Positions 1 through 9,386 of a stretch of 64,000 nucleotides of DNA are shown here, piece by piece. The number at the start of each line of letters is the position of its first letter. Within the stretch, counting starts at the first letter, position 1. The position numbers were made by a program, and so were the translations under genes. Under the pieces are notes generated by a model that saw nothing but the letters and a program-made list of their open reading frames with translations, was not told the origin of the DNA and made no database searches. Source of the DNA: Fuerstiella sp. (lineage in GTDB: Bacteria > Planctomycetota > Planctomycetia > Planctomycetales > Planctomycetaceae); the NCBI GenBank assembly GCA_022843805.1, contig JALHMY010000033.1:1-64000 (forward strand). The letters run 5' to 3'.

Positions 1-21
1 GAGGGTGGGGGTTTTAGACCC

Positions 22-93
22 CCCGTCGCTCCGCCGACGGGATTGCCTGCACGTTCTCGCAACTGCACGCCATACTCATCCCCGAAGCCACGG
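22..93. repeat. 72-bp dispersed repeat, copy 1
   Basis: A 72-base stretch beginning CCCGTCGCTCCGCCGACGGG recurs at 1348-1419 with a single mismatch near its middle. Both copies lie near the 3' side of leftward genes (the SUFU-like gene here, the metallophosphoesterase at copy 2) and both contain the short palindrome around CCGTCGCTCCGCCGACGG. It is not coding in any convincing frame. Confidence 0.85.
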
Positions 94-127
94 ATTTATT
101 GATGGAAGGGTTCAAGGATTCCGCCAC

Positions 128-715
128 TTATCCTGGCGCAAGCGACTTTCGTGTCGGATTCATGGAAACCGAGGTCGGACAATCCTTCAGGAACGAATCA
201 ACGCTTCCGCCTGAGTTTATCCAGTCGTACTCCTCCTTGTAGAGTGGAATCAATTCGACCAGCTCCACTTTACGCACACCAAGATGCACAACGGCATTGG
301 ATGGGGTTAACTGGCGAGGATGGACAGCAAGAAATGCCGACATGCTGGTTGAACTGTTTACCGGTTCTCCAAAGTCGATCGTGTCGCCGCAAATGAATGG
401 ACAACGTTCACGGAGTTGATACGCCAGGTATCCGCAAGCGAGCGCCCAACTGTCGTCTGAATCGAACATCGAAATGACAAGTTCCTTGTGACCGCCACCG
501 GTGGGATGAAAATGGGAAAGACCAACCGTGAAGCCTGTGATTGCATTGGCAGTCGGATAACCACAATAGATGGCCGCAAAGATAGCGGGCTGACTTCCCT
601 CGTCTGACACTTTGACAAACTTCGGTTCGCATCCGGCAAGCCGGTCAAAATGGTCGAGCAGTAATTCTGCAGGATCCCGACGAGGCGAGAAGAAACGCCT
701 GATAGAATTCCACAT
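128..715 (-). CDS. Suppressor-of-fused (SUFU)-like domain protein
   Basis: Protein of 195 residues that reads through as a single SUFU-family domain. The middle part (about 60-125) carries the hallmarks of the family: a 'TVGLSHF' strand, 'KELVISM', then an acidic and aromatic helix 'SWALACGYLAYQL'. The C-terminal part has 'AFLAVHP', 'VELVELIPLYKEEYDWI' and a final helix, as in bacterial SUFU-like proteins where this segment closes the domain. Bacterial members are often immunity proteins of polymorphic toxins or stand-alone cytoplasmic proteins of unknown role. No toxin gene is visible next to it, so an immunity role is only a possibility. No signal peptide. It is followed downstream by copy 1 of the 72-bp repeat, which overlaps no coding part. 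Confidence 0.7.
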   Translation of the reverse strand: MWNSIRRFFSPRRDPAELLLDHFDRLAGCEPKFVKVSDEGSQPAIFAAIYCGYPTANAITGFTVGLSHFHPTGGGHKELVISMFDSDDSWALACGYLAYQLRERCPFICGDTIDFGEPVNSSTSMSAFLAVHPRQLTPSNAVVHLGVRKVELVELIPLYKEEYDWINSGGSVDSFLKDCPTSVSMNPTRKSLAPG

Positions 716-1321
716 TATGTACTTCGCCTTTTCCGCCTAACGAATTGCGATCGATGTGTCTGGCGATTAGCCGAGGCATAGAGCGTACGTTGAACTTTTC
801 CGCTTTGTGGATTGGGTGCAGGTGGCTGGTGGAGTTGATCAGCCCGATGCGGAGTCAATCACGAGTACTCGGCGGTGGCTGGCAGTTTACCGGTGGCGAC
901 TGGAGTTGTCACCCGGAAGCTGAGACCGATGAGAGATTCGGTCGCGACTCGGGTCGATCAGGCATCCCCCTGGACTGCGGCAGCCTGCTGCCGCTTTCGA
1001 GTCCACAGCCTGCTGTGGACAACCACTTGCCCTGAACATCACTGACACAGCGCCAGCAGGGATCTCCGGCCCCACCTGACCCTGCGTCGGCTGGGGCCGG
1101 ACAAACCAGCGTCGTGACGTCGATTGCCGTTTCCAAAACCTGTGCTCAATACGTAAACAAAAACGAAAGTCCCCTCGCCTCGTGGGCTTGCAGGGCCTCC
1201 GCGCCAGGCGCGAGCCTGCGGAACCATGACGTTCGAAGGTACTTCGCCAGGCACAAAGGACTTGTCCGTATTCAACTTCACGTTTTGCGCTGACGGAATC
1301 ACCACGGGTGAAAAAGCCCGC

Positions 1322-1362
1322 CGGCGGAGCGACGGGTGTACAGTACACCCGTCGCTCCGCCG
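1322..1362. repeat. 41-base inverted repeat, 20-bp arms around one base
   Basis: The arm at 1322-1341 (CGGCGGAGCGACGGGTGTAC) is exactly complementary to 1343-1362, with a single A between. The right arm forms the beginning of repeat copy 2. It could form a cruciform or, if transcribed, a very stable hairpin. There is no U-tract, so a classical terminator is not supported. Confidence 0.8.
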
Positions 1363-1419
1363 ACGGGATTGCCTGCACGTTCTCGCAACTGCACGCCATA
1401 CACATCCCCGAAGCCACGG
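1348..1419. repeat. 72-bp dispersed repeat, copy 2
   Basis: Matches 22-93 with one mismatch over 72 bases. Unlike copy 1 it is preceded by an inverted partner of its first bases, making the large palindrome at 1322-1362. Downstream of it the two loci diverge. Confidence 0.85.
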
Positions 1420-1581
1420 TCTTATGATGGATGGGCTCAAATGCCATGTGAAGCCACGAAGCAGGATAGAGGCCGTCTGGTCCTGCCAGCGGAAGCGTAC
1501 CGTGGATACGATCGCGTCCAAAGCACGCGCTCCCGTATTGTGATCCACGATGAAACAACCAATGGATGGAAAGTCAAAGCC

Positions 1582-2223
1582 TTATTGGTTCGGCAATTTA
1601 CGTGGCGCGCAGTCGAGGGGTTCCAACATGCCAGATACTGTGTCCAGAATTGCGCACTTCCCCTGGAAAACGCCGGCAATTACGACAAAGTACCGTTTGT
1701 CCGGATGCAGAATCAAGGGCTCGGTTCCATCCCAGTCAATCTGGCCGGCCGGCGTAGCTGCCCACCAGCGATGATAATGACCAATGAACTGGCATCGGTT
1801 GGAAGTCGCCCGAAAACCGGCTGTCGCTCGGGCGTTGAGATCACGAGAGTTGTCTTCTAATCCCCACAACTGTTCAACGTCGTGCGGATCAACACTTGCA
1901 TCCTTATGGCTAAAGTAGCAACCGTCTATTTCCGAATGCGGTTCCATCTGCCGCATGAAGTCGAACGTTGCGTTGCTGAATCGCTCCCGGCAGAAGTCCG
2001 AAACATCTCGGCAGAGGTGGAAGTCGTGGTTTCCCCAAACGCCAATCGCACCGCACGCGGAGAGCAGTGATGTCACTTCGTCTGCACTATCGGGTGGAGC
2101 AAACCCATCGCACGTGTCGCCGATCGTCACTACCAGGTCCACGGCGCGACGCCGGAACAGATCCAGTGCCAGGGCAAGCTCCGCATGTTGGTTGTGTATG
2201 TCGGTCACCAGCCCAAGACGCAT
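1582..2223 (-). CDS. Calcineurin-like metallophosphoesterase
   Basis: Predicted cytoplasmic metal-dependent phosphoesterase of 213 residues. The metal-binding motifs of the family appear in order: 'DIHN' near the N-terminus, 'GDTCDG' about residue 37, 'GNHDFH' about residue 65, and 'GHYHRW' about residue 150. Length is normal for a compact single-domain member; the substrate cannot be told from sequence. The start at 2223 is chosen because the ATG is preceded by the purine run GAAAGAAG and the first residues lead straight into the first beta strand. An upstream in-frame ATG at 2283 would add 20 residues without homology. Its 3' flank carries the repeat-rich spacer shared with the SUFU-like gene. 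Confidence 0.8.
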   Translation of the reverse strand: MRLGLVTDIHNQHAELALALDLFRRRAVDLVVTIGDTCDGFAPPDSADEVTSLLSACGAIGVWGNHDFHLCRDVSDFCRERFSNATFDFMRQMEPHSEIDGCYFSHKDASVDPHDVEQLWGLEDNSRDLNARATAGFRATSNRCQFIGHYHRWWAATPAGQIDWDGTEPLILHPDKRYFVVIAGVFQGKCAILDTVSGMLEPLDCAPRKLPNQ

Positions 2224-2885
2224 TGTTTCTTCTTTCATTGCCGAACGAACAGGTTCAGTGGGCGGCGTGAGTTGCCTCAACATCCGAGCACATCCTCTTA
2301 CGCCGTTCCATTGCTACCGTTTGTTCGCCCCTGAAACGGGCCTTTCTACCGGGAAATCAGTTGCTCGTATTCGTCGTGGTTACCGATCTAAAACCAGAAG
2401 CAGGCGTCATCTTTCTTTTCGCAGTACTCTGCACGAACTTCCTGCTCCCGGTTGCCAGCCACAATTTTCGAACCATATGCTGTCAGCGGCCGATTGACAC
2501 GTTTCGACAGAAGTGCCCGCCCGGAAAGCGGTTAATTCAACCCCGAAAATCTGACATGACGCCCATCCGGTTAAAAGTCGCTGAGAGCGATTCTGCCGGT
2601 CGTTTTGGGATAACCGATGATTCGCCATTTGACAACGCACAGGGTGGATGAGTAAAAATGAGTGAAGTTTGTTGGTTATTCATGTTCGGGTAAGTCTGAG
2701 AAAAGCTTGCTGTTTCACAAAAAAGCCTTGTCTTCCACTCCGGTCAGACAAGCCTCTGTCCGGCAGTTTGAGAGCTTTTCAAGAGTAAATTAAAGAAAGT
2801 TCGCATGTATTACAGGGCACCTGAGCAGGCTCAACCGAGTGTCTGCTCAGTGCGCTGAAAATCCTGCGGATATAAGGTTGCGGTT
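2224..2885. other. Intergenic region between divergent genes
   Basis: About 660 bases between the leftward metallophosphoesterase and the rightward secreted protein. Open frames present are short, lack ribosome-binding sites and recognisable domains. It must hold the promoters of both flanking genes, but no confident -35/-10 pair was picked out. Confidence 0.5.
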
Positions 2886-3986
2886 ATGAAATCTGGAACT
2901 CACCCGTTTTTGCGGATTGCTGTTGCGACATGTCTGTTGCTGTCGGGAATGCCGTCAGCGTCTGCCTGCTTTTTCCCATTCTGGAGTGGAGGATGGGGAT
3001 ACAGTGCCGGTTATGCACCTGCGCCGATGGCTCCGGCTTATGGGGTTTACTCGGCGGGCTATAATCCTGGCTGGGCCGCTCCCATGGCGGGCGGATTCTA
3101 TTCCGCATCTTATGCAGGAAGCTCTGCGTGCTGTGTCCCATCCTGCTGTGATCCCTGCGGAGGATGTGCAACAGGCAACTGTGTTGGCGGTTCCTGTGGC
3201 ACAGGCTCCTGCGTGGGCACCTCGGGCGAGTCGCTAAAACCTTCGGCCGATCCGATCTCGCGGGAAAAATCCGATGGGGCGGGTTCAGGGCGGGGAGACT
3301 CCGACACTGAAGGCACATCGCGAGAATTTCCGGCCCGACGGGGTGCGGATGATCTATACGAACGTGATCGAGATCCCACTGATGGCTTTGATTCTCCGTC
3401 TACACGACCGTCACGGCCCGAGGATCCTGCATGGGAACGATCGCCTCGTTCTCCAGCCGGCTCGCCAGAGCGTACTCGAAATCCACCCGCAACCGATGCT
3501 CCGGCAGATACAGCAAATCCTGCTCCCGCTGGTACTGGGACTGGAACCAATACGGAAGATGATGGGCTGTTCCCGTCGGATCCGCTGGGTGGCTTTGATC
3601 GTCGTTCCAATAAACCCCCAATGTCTGATCCGCTTGAACCGGAAAGCGGTGCAAAACCTGCGGAAGGCAGTACCGCGCCAGCAACAGCTCCGGAAACCAC
3701 AGATGAAAAGAAAGAAGAGTTACCAACCCCTGCGTCGGACGATTTCCTGCCATCCATCAGTGAACCGGCTCAGCCATTTCCGGATTCAGGCAGCGTCGAA
3801 TCAAATGCTCCCGGTCAGTTGGTCGGTCAACTGAGAGACGTGATCAGCCGGCCGCGTCTGGCTGGTCGAAATCTTGCGATCGGCGTGAAGTCTTCCGTTA
3901 ACGGTAATGAACTTGTCGATAGTCGCAGAAACAAGTCGATGCGATGGATTTCGGTACCTCGTCCCGCTGGACAGGTTCAGCTGTAG
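2886..3986 (+). CDS. Secreted Cys/Gly- and Pro/Ser-rich protein
   Basis: Protein of 366 residues with a clear N-terminal signal peptide (Lys, then a hydrophobic 'AVATCLLLSGMPSASA' core and AXA-type cleavage site). The mature N-terminus is Gly/Tyr/Ala-rich with repeated 'SAGY' segments, followed by a cysteine-rich stretch (about residues 80-112, many CC, CGGC and GSC clusters). Residues 115-310 are a low-complexity Arg/Ser/Pro/Asp linker. The last 60 residues are more ordered. Similar 'Gly/Tyr head plus Cys cluster plus disordered tail' proteins are common in planctomycetes, where they are thought to be cell-surface or periplasmic proteins; the role here is unknown. Confidence 0.7.
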   Translation: MKSGTHPFLRIAVATCLLLSGMPSASACFFPFWSGGWGYSAGYAPAPMAPAYGVYSAGYNPGWAAPMAGGFYSASYAGSSACCVPSCCDPCGGCATGNCVGGSCGTGSCVGTSGESLKPSADPISREKSDGAGSGRGDSDTEGTSREFPARRGADDLYERDRDPTDGFDSPSTRPSRPEDPAWERSPRSPAGSPERTRNPPATDAPADTANPAPAGTGTGTNTEDDGLFPSDPLGGFDRRSNKPPMSDPLEPESGAKPAEGSTAPATAPETTDEKKEELPTPASDDFLPSISEPAQPFPDSGSVESNAPGQLVGQLRDVISRPRLAGRNLAIGVKSSVNGNELVDSRRNKSMRWISVPRPAGQVQL

Positions 3987-4095
3987 AGCGCTCAGCAGTC
4001 CCTGGTATCCCAATGCCCGTTGTTTTTGTCCCCCCAAATGACCGCATTCTCCGGCGCACGTGATTCTTTTCAAAGAAGAATCTGACGCTGTCAGG

Positions 4096-4114
4096 CCGGA
4101 GCAGGATGCTCCGG
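4096..4114. terminator. Hairpin between secreted protein gene and hpt
   Basis: Inverted repeat CCGGAGCA-GGA-TGCTCCGG, perfect 8-bp stem, 20 bases upstream of the hpt ATG. No U-tract follows, so it is either a weak terminator of the upstream gene or a leader hairpin. Confidence 0.4.
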
Positions 4115-4133
4115 TCACAAAGAAGTGACTTCC

Positions 4134-4673
4134 ATGCGCGTGATGATCACCGAACAGGAGATCCGTGAACGAGTCCGTGAACTGGGCGAAAAGATCTCGA
4201 CAGAGTATTCGGATCGACCACTGACAATTCTCGGAGTACTCACTGGCAGTGTGGTTTTACTGGCAGATTTAATCAGAGCCACGAGTGTGCCATTGCGAGT
4301 GGCGCTCATCCAGGCATCAAGTTATGGCGGTACTCGCACGTCCCCAACCGCTCTTTCCGTAAACAGTTCTCTGGTACCGGACCTCACCGGCCGGGATGTC
4401 CTGATTCTTGACGACATCTTCGACACCGGAAAGACGATGGTTGGACTGCTGGAGTCTTTAAAGGCCTTTCACCCTCGCTGTGTCCGAACAGCCGTTCTGC
4501 TCTGGAAAACTGATCGAACGTGCGTGCATCTGGAACCTGACTACTTCTGTTTCAAAATTCCTGACGAGTTTGTTGTCGGATACGGCCTGGACTACAACGA
4601 TGAGTTTCGTCATTTGCCCTATATCGGTGTACCCGATGAGTCTGATCTGGTGAAGGCCGGAGGTCACGCGTGA
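4134..4673 (+). CDS. hpt: Hypoxanthine phosphoribosyltransferase
   Basis: Purine salvage enzyme that joins hypoxanthine or guanine to PRPP to give IMP or GMP, acting in the cytoplasm. Type I phosphoribosyltransferase fold: the PRPP-binding signature reads 'VLILDDIFDTGKT' at about residues 90-102, preceded by the flexible-loop region 'ASSYGGTRTS'. The C-terminal 'PDEFVVGYGLDYNDEFRHLPYIGV' segment (split over the base-binding hood) is diagnostic of bacterial HPRT. Length of 179 residues is typical. ATG at 4134 is preferred over an in-frame GTG at 4125 because AAGAAG lies 8 bases upstream. The stop is one base from the GTG start of the next gene, indicating co-translation. Confidence 0.93.
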   Translation: MRVMITEQEIRERVRELGEKISTEYSDRPLTILGVLTGSVVLLADLIRATSVPLRVALIQASSYGGTRTSPTALSVNSSLVPDLTGRDVLILDDIFDTGKTMVGLLESLKAFHPRCVRTAVLLWKTDRTCVHLEPDYFCFKIPDEFVVGYGLDYNDEFRHLPYIGVPDESDLVKAGGHA

Positions 4674-4674
4674 C

Positions 4675-5979
4675 GTGAAACCCACCCCTCGACTCGTCTG
4701 GCTCATCCTGCTGGCTGCCTTTGCTCTGCGGGCAGCAACAGCATTTGTAGTTGACTGGCACGTGAAATCGGCCGGGCGACAGTTCCTGATTGAAGGTGAT
4801 GCCAACGGTTACTGGGAACTGGCGATTCGCCTGACGGAAGGCCGTGATTACTGCCTCCACCATCCGCCCAGATACATCCTGCGAACTCCGGGATTCCCTT
4901 TGCTGCTGGCTGGCTGCATGATTGTCGTCGGTCAGTCAGAGCTGCGAGTCAGTCTGATCCTTGCAGCAATCGGCACTGCCTGCGTCTGGCTGACCTGGAA
5001 GCTGGCTCGGAAGTGTGTGCCGGAGACGACCGCCATTGTTGCTGCTGCAATGATGGCCATATCGCCGCTTCAAATTGGCAACAGTGTGCTGATCCTTTCG
5101 GAGACCTGGTTTACATTCTGGCTGCTGTTAAGTCTGCTGGCATTGCAGAGACTATTGCCACTGCGAAATCCTGATGCTGCAATTCCGGCCAGGGATTCTG
5201 CCATTTCAAATGATGCGTCGGCTTTGACTCCGACATCGGAATCAGTGTGGCCCGCTCTGCAAAGTGGTCTCGTTACCGGAATCACAGTCCTGGTACGTCC
5301 TGGCTGGATTCTCTGGCCCGTTGTCAGCGGCCTGTTGCTGCTGGTGTTTGGAAAAGCAAAGCTTCCACGGAAGTTCCTTCAGATTGCAGCGATTGGAATC
5401 GGCTGCCTTCTGGCACTGACCCCCTGGGCCTGGAGAAATTACCAGGTGAGCGGTCACTGGATTCTGACATCCCTCTGGTCGGGGCCCAGTCTGTACGATG
5501 GACTGCATCCACAGGCGACAGGCGCCAGCGACATGACCTTCGTTGATTCAGAACCTGTCTACGCGACAATGAGCGAATACGATGCAAATGCTCACTACAA
5601 GCAGAGAGCGATGGAATTCGTAAGGGAGAACCCCGGACGAACTATGGAGCTCGCGGTGATCAAAGCCGGACGTTTCCTCAGCTTAACCCCAAACGCCTCA
5701 GGCTTTTCAGGTGGCCCAGCCTCGCTGATCTGCCTTGCCTACTATTCCTGTTTCTTTTGTCTTATCTTCGCTGGTGGATGGCAATTTCGCAGGAATCCGG
5801 CAGTGCTGGCCCTATTGGCAGCTCCCTTCATGCAGTTCCTGCTGGTTCATATGGTGTTTGTTGGGTCTGTGAGGTATCGTTTGCCGGTTGAATTCCCGCT
5901 GAGTGTTCTTGCCTCCAACGGACTGGTGGCATTGTGGGGTCTCTTCCGTCAAAGTCAGCAAAAGGCTGCTGACACATGA
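4675..5979 (+). CDS. GT39/ArnT-like membrane glycosyltransferase
   Basis: Integral membrane protein of 434 residues with about nine hydrophobic segments. The first periplasmic loop has 'EGDANGYWELAIRLTEG', followed by the 'RTPGFPLLLA' motif, a layout typical of the PMT/ArnT/GT39 superfamily that transfers sugars from polyprenyl-phosphate carriers. The acidic pair in the loop after the first membrane helix is the expected catalytic region. The GTG start lies one base after the hpt stop codon, so translation is coupled although the functions seem unrelated. Acceptor and donor are unknown. Confidence 0.72.
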   Translation: MKPTPRLVWLILLAAFALRAATAFVVDWHVKSAGRQFLIEGDANGYWELAIRLTEGRDYCLHHPPRYILRTPGFPLLLAGCMIVVGQSELRVSLILAAIGTACVWLTWKLARKCVPETTAIVAAAMMAISPLQIGNSVLILSETWFTFWLLLSLLALQRLLPLRNPDAAIPARDSAISNDASALTPTSESVWPALQSGLVTGITVLVRPGWILWPVVSGLLLLVFGKAKLPRKFLQIAAIGIGCLLALTPWAWRNYQVSGHWILTSLWSGPSLYDGLHPQATGASDMTFVDSEPVYATMSEYDANAHYKQRAMEFVRENPGRTMELAVIKAGRFLSLTPNASGFSGGPASLICLAYYSCFFCLIFAGGWQFRRNPAVLALLAAPFMQFLLVHMVFVGSVRYRLPVEFPLSVLASNGLVALWGLFRQSQQKAADT

Positions 5980-5994
5980 CGGCGGCATGGATGC

Positions 5995-8900
5995 ATGAAG
6001 TTCTTTTCCGTCATCAAGTGGGCCATTTTCCTGCTGCTGCTGGCAATTGTCGCAGTTGGTATAGGAGTGTTTTGGCTGTGGAGTCGGTCCGACAAACTGC
6101 TGGATCAGCAGATCGTTGATCGATTTGCCGCTGCTGCTCCTCAGCTGACGCTGCACATTGGCCGAACGCAGCTTGTTTCCCCATCGGTCGTCAGTCTTGG
6201 ATCGGTCGAGATTCGAGATCGTGTCTCGGATCGCCCGGTGCTTAGAGCGGAACGGGTGACGGTCACCATTGACGAGAACGAGCTGTTTGAACGCCAGAGG
6301 CTGCTTGTTCGCACCATTGACATCGCGGGGATTGATGCCGTCCTGACGCGATATGCGGATGGAAAATGGAATGTTCAAAACTATGAGTTCAAGCCGGCGG
6401 GCGAGCCGCCAATCGCGCCGCCGTCAGTCACTGTGCATGACCTGCGAGCACTGGTGAGTCTGGAGCACGGAGGTGGTCTCCCGCCTGCACGCCTTCTGCT
6501 TTCAAGCAGTCAGTTTCAGGCGATCCCGTCATCGCACGACAGTTACGATTTTCTTGGCAATGTGGAACTTCCCGAAATCGGAATGATTGCCCTGTCGGGC
6601 GACTGGAATCTGCCGCAGAAATCCTGGAAGCTCGGCGGACGCCTTCGCGGTCTGAGCGTGGGACAAAAACTGATGGACCTCGCCCGTTCGGCTAATCCAT
6701 CACTCGAGTCACATTTGCAGCAACTGGACGCCACGTTTGCGAAAGTGCTTCCCACGGTCACAGTCGATGCTGATCCGTCGACTGCGGCTTTGATGATTGG
6801 AACGAGCAGAATTGCACCGCGGTTTCTGGGTGTGATCGATCTGGACTTCAGCATGTCGGGCCATCCGGACAAATCTGTTCCCGACTTTCTGCTGAAACTG
6901 GAAGTTCGGGATGGACAACTGGCATCGACGGCGATTTCCGACAAGCTGACGGATATCAGCGCAACGATCTTTCGGGACAATCAGAATCTGATCATCCGTC
7001 TGAAGGAAGCGAGGGACGGTCAGGCGAAACTTTCCGGTGAATTTACGATGGTGACATCCGCAGGTGCACCTCCTCCGGAAGGGAAACTGCGAGTCGAAAA
7101 ATTTCATATTGATCAGCGGTTGAAACCCTTCTTTCCGCCACGCGCTCAGCTGTTTTTCGAGCATTTCAAACCAAACGGTCTTGTCACGGGTGACGTGACG
7201 ATCCGCCGAACGGCGTCAGGGCAGTGGGTGCCGTTCGACCTGAGAGCAACTGTTGAATCAGGTTCAGCAGAGTTTCATAAATTCCGATACCCGATTCGAA
7301 GCGTTGGTGGAACAATCGTGCAGCGATCCTTTGATGGAGTAGAAGTCAGCAGGGAAAACGTTGTACTGGACGTGAGTCTGGACGGGATGGCTGGTAAACG
7401 GCCAGTAACAGCCCGGGGATTCGTGCGGCAACCAGGGCCCGAATCAGAAATGCAGTTTGAAGTTGCTGTGGATGACCTGCCTCTTGACAGTGATTTCCGT
7501 GATGCACTGGACGAAGCGGGCCGAAAAGTTATCGATGCTCTGAATATTTCCGGCACTGGTTCCGGCCGCGCCAGCTGCTATCGAGCGCCTGGACTCGGAA
7601 AGCCATTCGACATGCTGCTGAACGCTACGGTCCGTGATTCGGCAATGCGATTCAAAAGCTTTCCGTATGAGATTCGTCAGCTGTCCGGTCAGGTGTCGTT
7701 TGATACTCGCAACCGTCAGTGGACCTTCCAGAATTTGCAGGGTCGCCACGGCCAAACGGAACTGACTGCCGCCGGAACATTCCGCGGCCGGCCTCTTCCC
7801 GGAGTCCTTGAACTTCAGGTGAACGCCAGAAATGGTCAGCTGGATTCAGACCTCTACAACGCGCTTGGATCATCGCATCAGAAAATCTGGACGCTTCTGC
7901 AGCCGTCCGGAAAAGTGAATCTGACAACCAGTATTCACTGGACATCTCTTCCGGATCACAAAGCGATTGTCCGCCTTCCCTGGGTTGAGATATTCGATGC
8001 AGAAATACAGCCGCGACCTTTTCCCTACAACATGAAGATTCGTTCGGCGGTGATTGATTTTGACCCTAACGATCCTCGCTTTGCAGGTGTGCAGCACTGC
8101 AGTATTCGTTCATTGAAGGCCGAACATCGGGGATCACAGATCAGTGCTTCCGGTTGGGTGGAGCTGACTCCGGAGCAGTTCTGGCAGCTGCATTTGAATG
8201 ATCTGACAGCCAGCGATCTGCCGCCCGATGATGAGCTGCGTGCGGCGCTCCCCGGGTCGTGGCGTGAAACACTCGGCCGCCTGTCACCTCAGGGAAAAAT
8301 TTCGGTCGAGTCATCACAACTGGACTTCCGAGGGAGAACCACTGGAGATGTGCAGACAACGGCGGCGTGGGATCTGAACCTCAGACTGAAGGACTGTGGT
8401 GTCAATGCAGGGCTGCAACTTCAGAATGTCTCCGGAATCGTGACAGCGCAGGGTTCGTGGAGCGGCAGTCAGCTGCGAAACACCGGCGAAATTCGTCTGG
8501 ATAACCTCGAAGTACTGGGTATGCCGCTGACGCGAGTCATTGGACCATACTCCGTTGACGATGATAACCTGCTGTTTGGCAGTCGAAGAATCTTTTCCGA
8601 ACCGGATCCGATCCGAGTACCCTCGTCCGAACAAATCCGCGCCGAAGGATATGATGGCTCACTGTTGCTGGATGGGCTGATCGACTTGCGGCGGTCTAAG
8701 GGATACCAGCTGTTTGGCACAATTAACAACGCTCGACTCGAAACCTATGCCGCACGACACATTCCCGATCAGCCAAATCTCAAGGGAATCGTGAACTCAT
8801 GGATTTATCTGTGGGGAGAGGGCGACTCCGCGCAGGGAGTGAAGGGTGACGGACAACTGCGGATCAGTCCCGCCGCGCTTTTTGAACTTCCGCTGATGGT

Positions 8901-9354
8901 CAAACTGCTGGGCGCACTGGGTCAGTTCAATCCTTCCATCCAGAATCGTACGGCCTTCGACTATGCACTTTTAACATTTAAAATTCGTGATCAGGCCTTC
9001 TTTTTTGAGCCCGTCGATCTGGTTGGTGATTCACTGGCGCTGCGTGGTAAAGGAAGCGTTGGGTTCGGCGGCGATGTTGTGCTCGACTTCTACTCCAGAC
9101 CGGCAAAGCCGCGTTCACCGTCGATCCCGCTCGTCAACAGTTTGTTTTACGCCAGTACGACACAATGGGTGGCCGTTCAGGTTCGCGGGACAATTAACCG
9201 CCCGCAAACCGAGGTTAAGACCATTCAGATGGACGAGTATATGAAACAATTCCTGTCCGCGTTTCAGCCCGCTCAGGGTGGCCCCATCCCTGCTCTCAAT
9301 ATTCCCCGTCTCTTTCGAATTACCGGCGCACCGCAGGGATTTCCTGGTCCCTAA
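5995..9354 (+). CDS. AsmA-like inner-membrane anchored protein
   Basis: Protein of 1119 residues with one N-terminal membrane helix (about 7-29, 'IFLLLLAIVAVGIGVFWLW') and a long periplasmic beta-rich body. Repeating strands, the early 'VSLGSVEIRDR' region, and a C-terminal block with 'FEPVDLVGDSLALRGKG' plus 'GGDVVLDF' match AsmA-like C-terminal regions. Family members (AsmA, TamB, YhdP) form bridge-like grooves that move lipid between inner and outer membranes; that role is inferred for this protein. It begins 16 bases after the glycosyltransferase stop, so the two are probably co-transcribed, consistent with an envelope function for both. Confidence 0.8.
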   Translation: MKFFSVIKWAIFLLLLAIVAVGIGVFWLWSRSDKLLDQQIVDRFAAAAPQLTLHIGRTQLVSPSVVSLGSVEIRDRVSDRPVLRAERVTVTIDENELFERQRLLVRTIDIAGIDAVLTRYADGKWNVQNYEFKPAGEPPIAPPSVTVHDLRALVSLEHGGGLPPARLLLSSSQFQAIPSSHDSYDFLGNVELPEIGMIALSGDWNLPQKSWKLGGRLRGLSVGQKLMDLARSANPSLESHLQQLDATFAKVLPTVTVDADPSTAALMIGTSRIAPRFLGVIDLDFSMSGHPDKSVPDFLLKLEVRDGQLASTAISDKLTDISATIFRDNQNLIIRLKEARDGQAKLSGEFTMVTSAGAPPPEGKLRVEKFHIDQRLKPFFPPRAQLFFEHFKPNGLVTGDVTIRRTASGQWVPFDLRATVESGSAEFHKFRYPIRSVGGTIVQRSFDGVEVSRENVVLDVSLDGMAGKRPVTARGFVRQPGPESEMQFEVAVDDLPLDSDFRDALDEAGRKVIDALNISGTGSGRASCYRAPGLGKPFDMLLNATVRDSAMRFKSFPYEIRQLSGQVSFDTRNRQWTFQNLQGRHGQTELTAAGTFRGRPLPGVLELQVNARNGQLDSDLYNALGSSHQKIWTLLQPSGKVNLTTSIHWTSLPDHKAIVRLPWVEIFDAEIQPRPFPYNMKIRSAVIDFDPNDPRFAGVQHCSIRSLKAEHRGSQISASGWVELTPEQFWQLHLNDLTASDLPPDDELRAALPGSWRETLGRLSPQGKISVESSQLDFRGRTTGDVQTTAAWDLNLRLKDCGVNAGLQLQNVSGIVTAQGSWSGSQLRNTGEIRLDNLEVLGMPLTRVIGPYSVDDDNLLFGSRRIFSEPDPIRVPSSEQIRAEGYDGSLLLDGLIDLRRSKGYQLFGTINNARLETYAARHIPDQPNLKGIVNSWIYLWGEGDSAQGVKGDGQLRISPAALFELPLMVKLLGALGQFNPSIQNRTAFDYALLTFKIRDQAFFFEPVDLVGDSLALRGKGSVGFGGDVVLDFYSRPAKPRSPSIPLVNSLFYASTTQWVAVQVRGTINRPQTEVKTIQMDEYMKQFLSAFQPAQGGPIPALNIPRLFRITGAPQGFPGP

Positions 9355-9386
9355 CACACATTTCAGCCAGTCCCGGATTTCAGCTC

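Larger units (their letters stand above)
716..1581. other. Intergenic region with hairpins and repeat copy 2
   Basis: About 870 bases with no convincing gene; open frames here lack family signal and start context. It holds two close inverted repeats at 977-994 (GCGGCAG/CTGCCGC) and 1001-1020 (GTCCACAGC/GCTGTGGAC), a 41-base near-perfect palindrome at 1322-1362, and the second copy of the 72-bp repeat at 1348-1419. Confidence 0.6.

Noticed and set aside
887-1558. 223-residue leftward open frame in the first repeat-rich spacer
   Set aside because: Built over palindromes and repeat copy 2, unusual composition, no domain, no start context.
3110-3757. Antisense frame over the secreted low-complexity protein
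   Set aside because: Mirror of Pro/Ser-rich coding sequence, no independent support.
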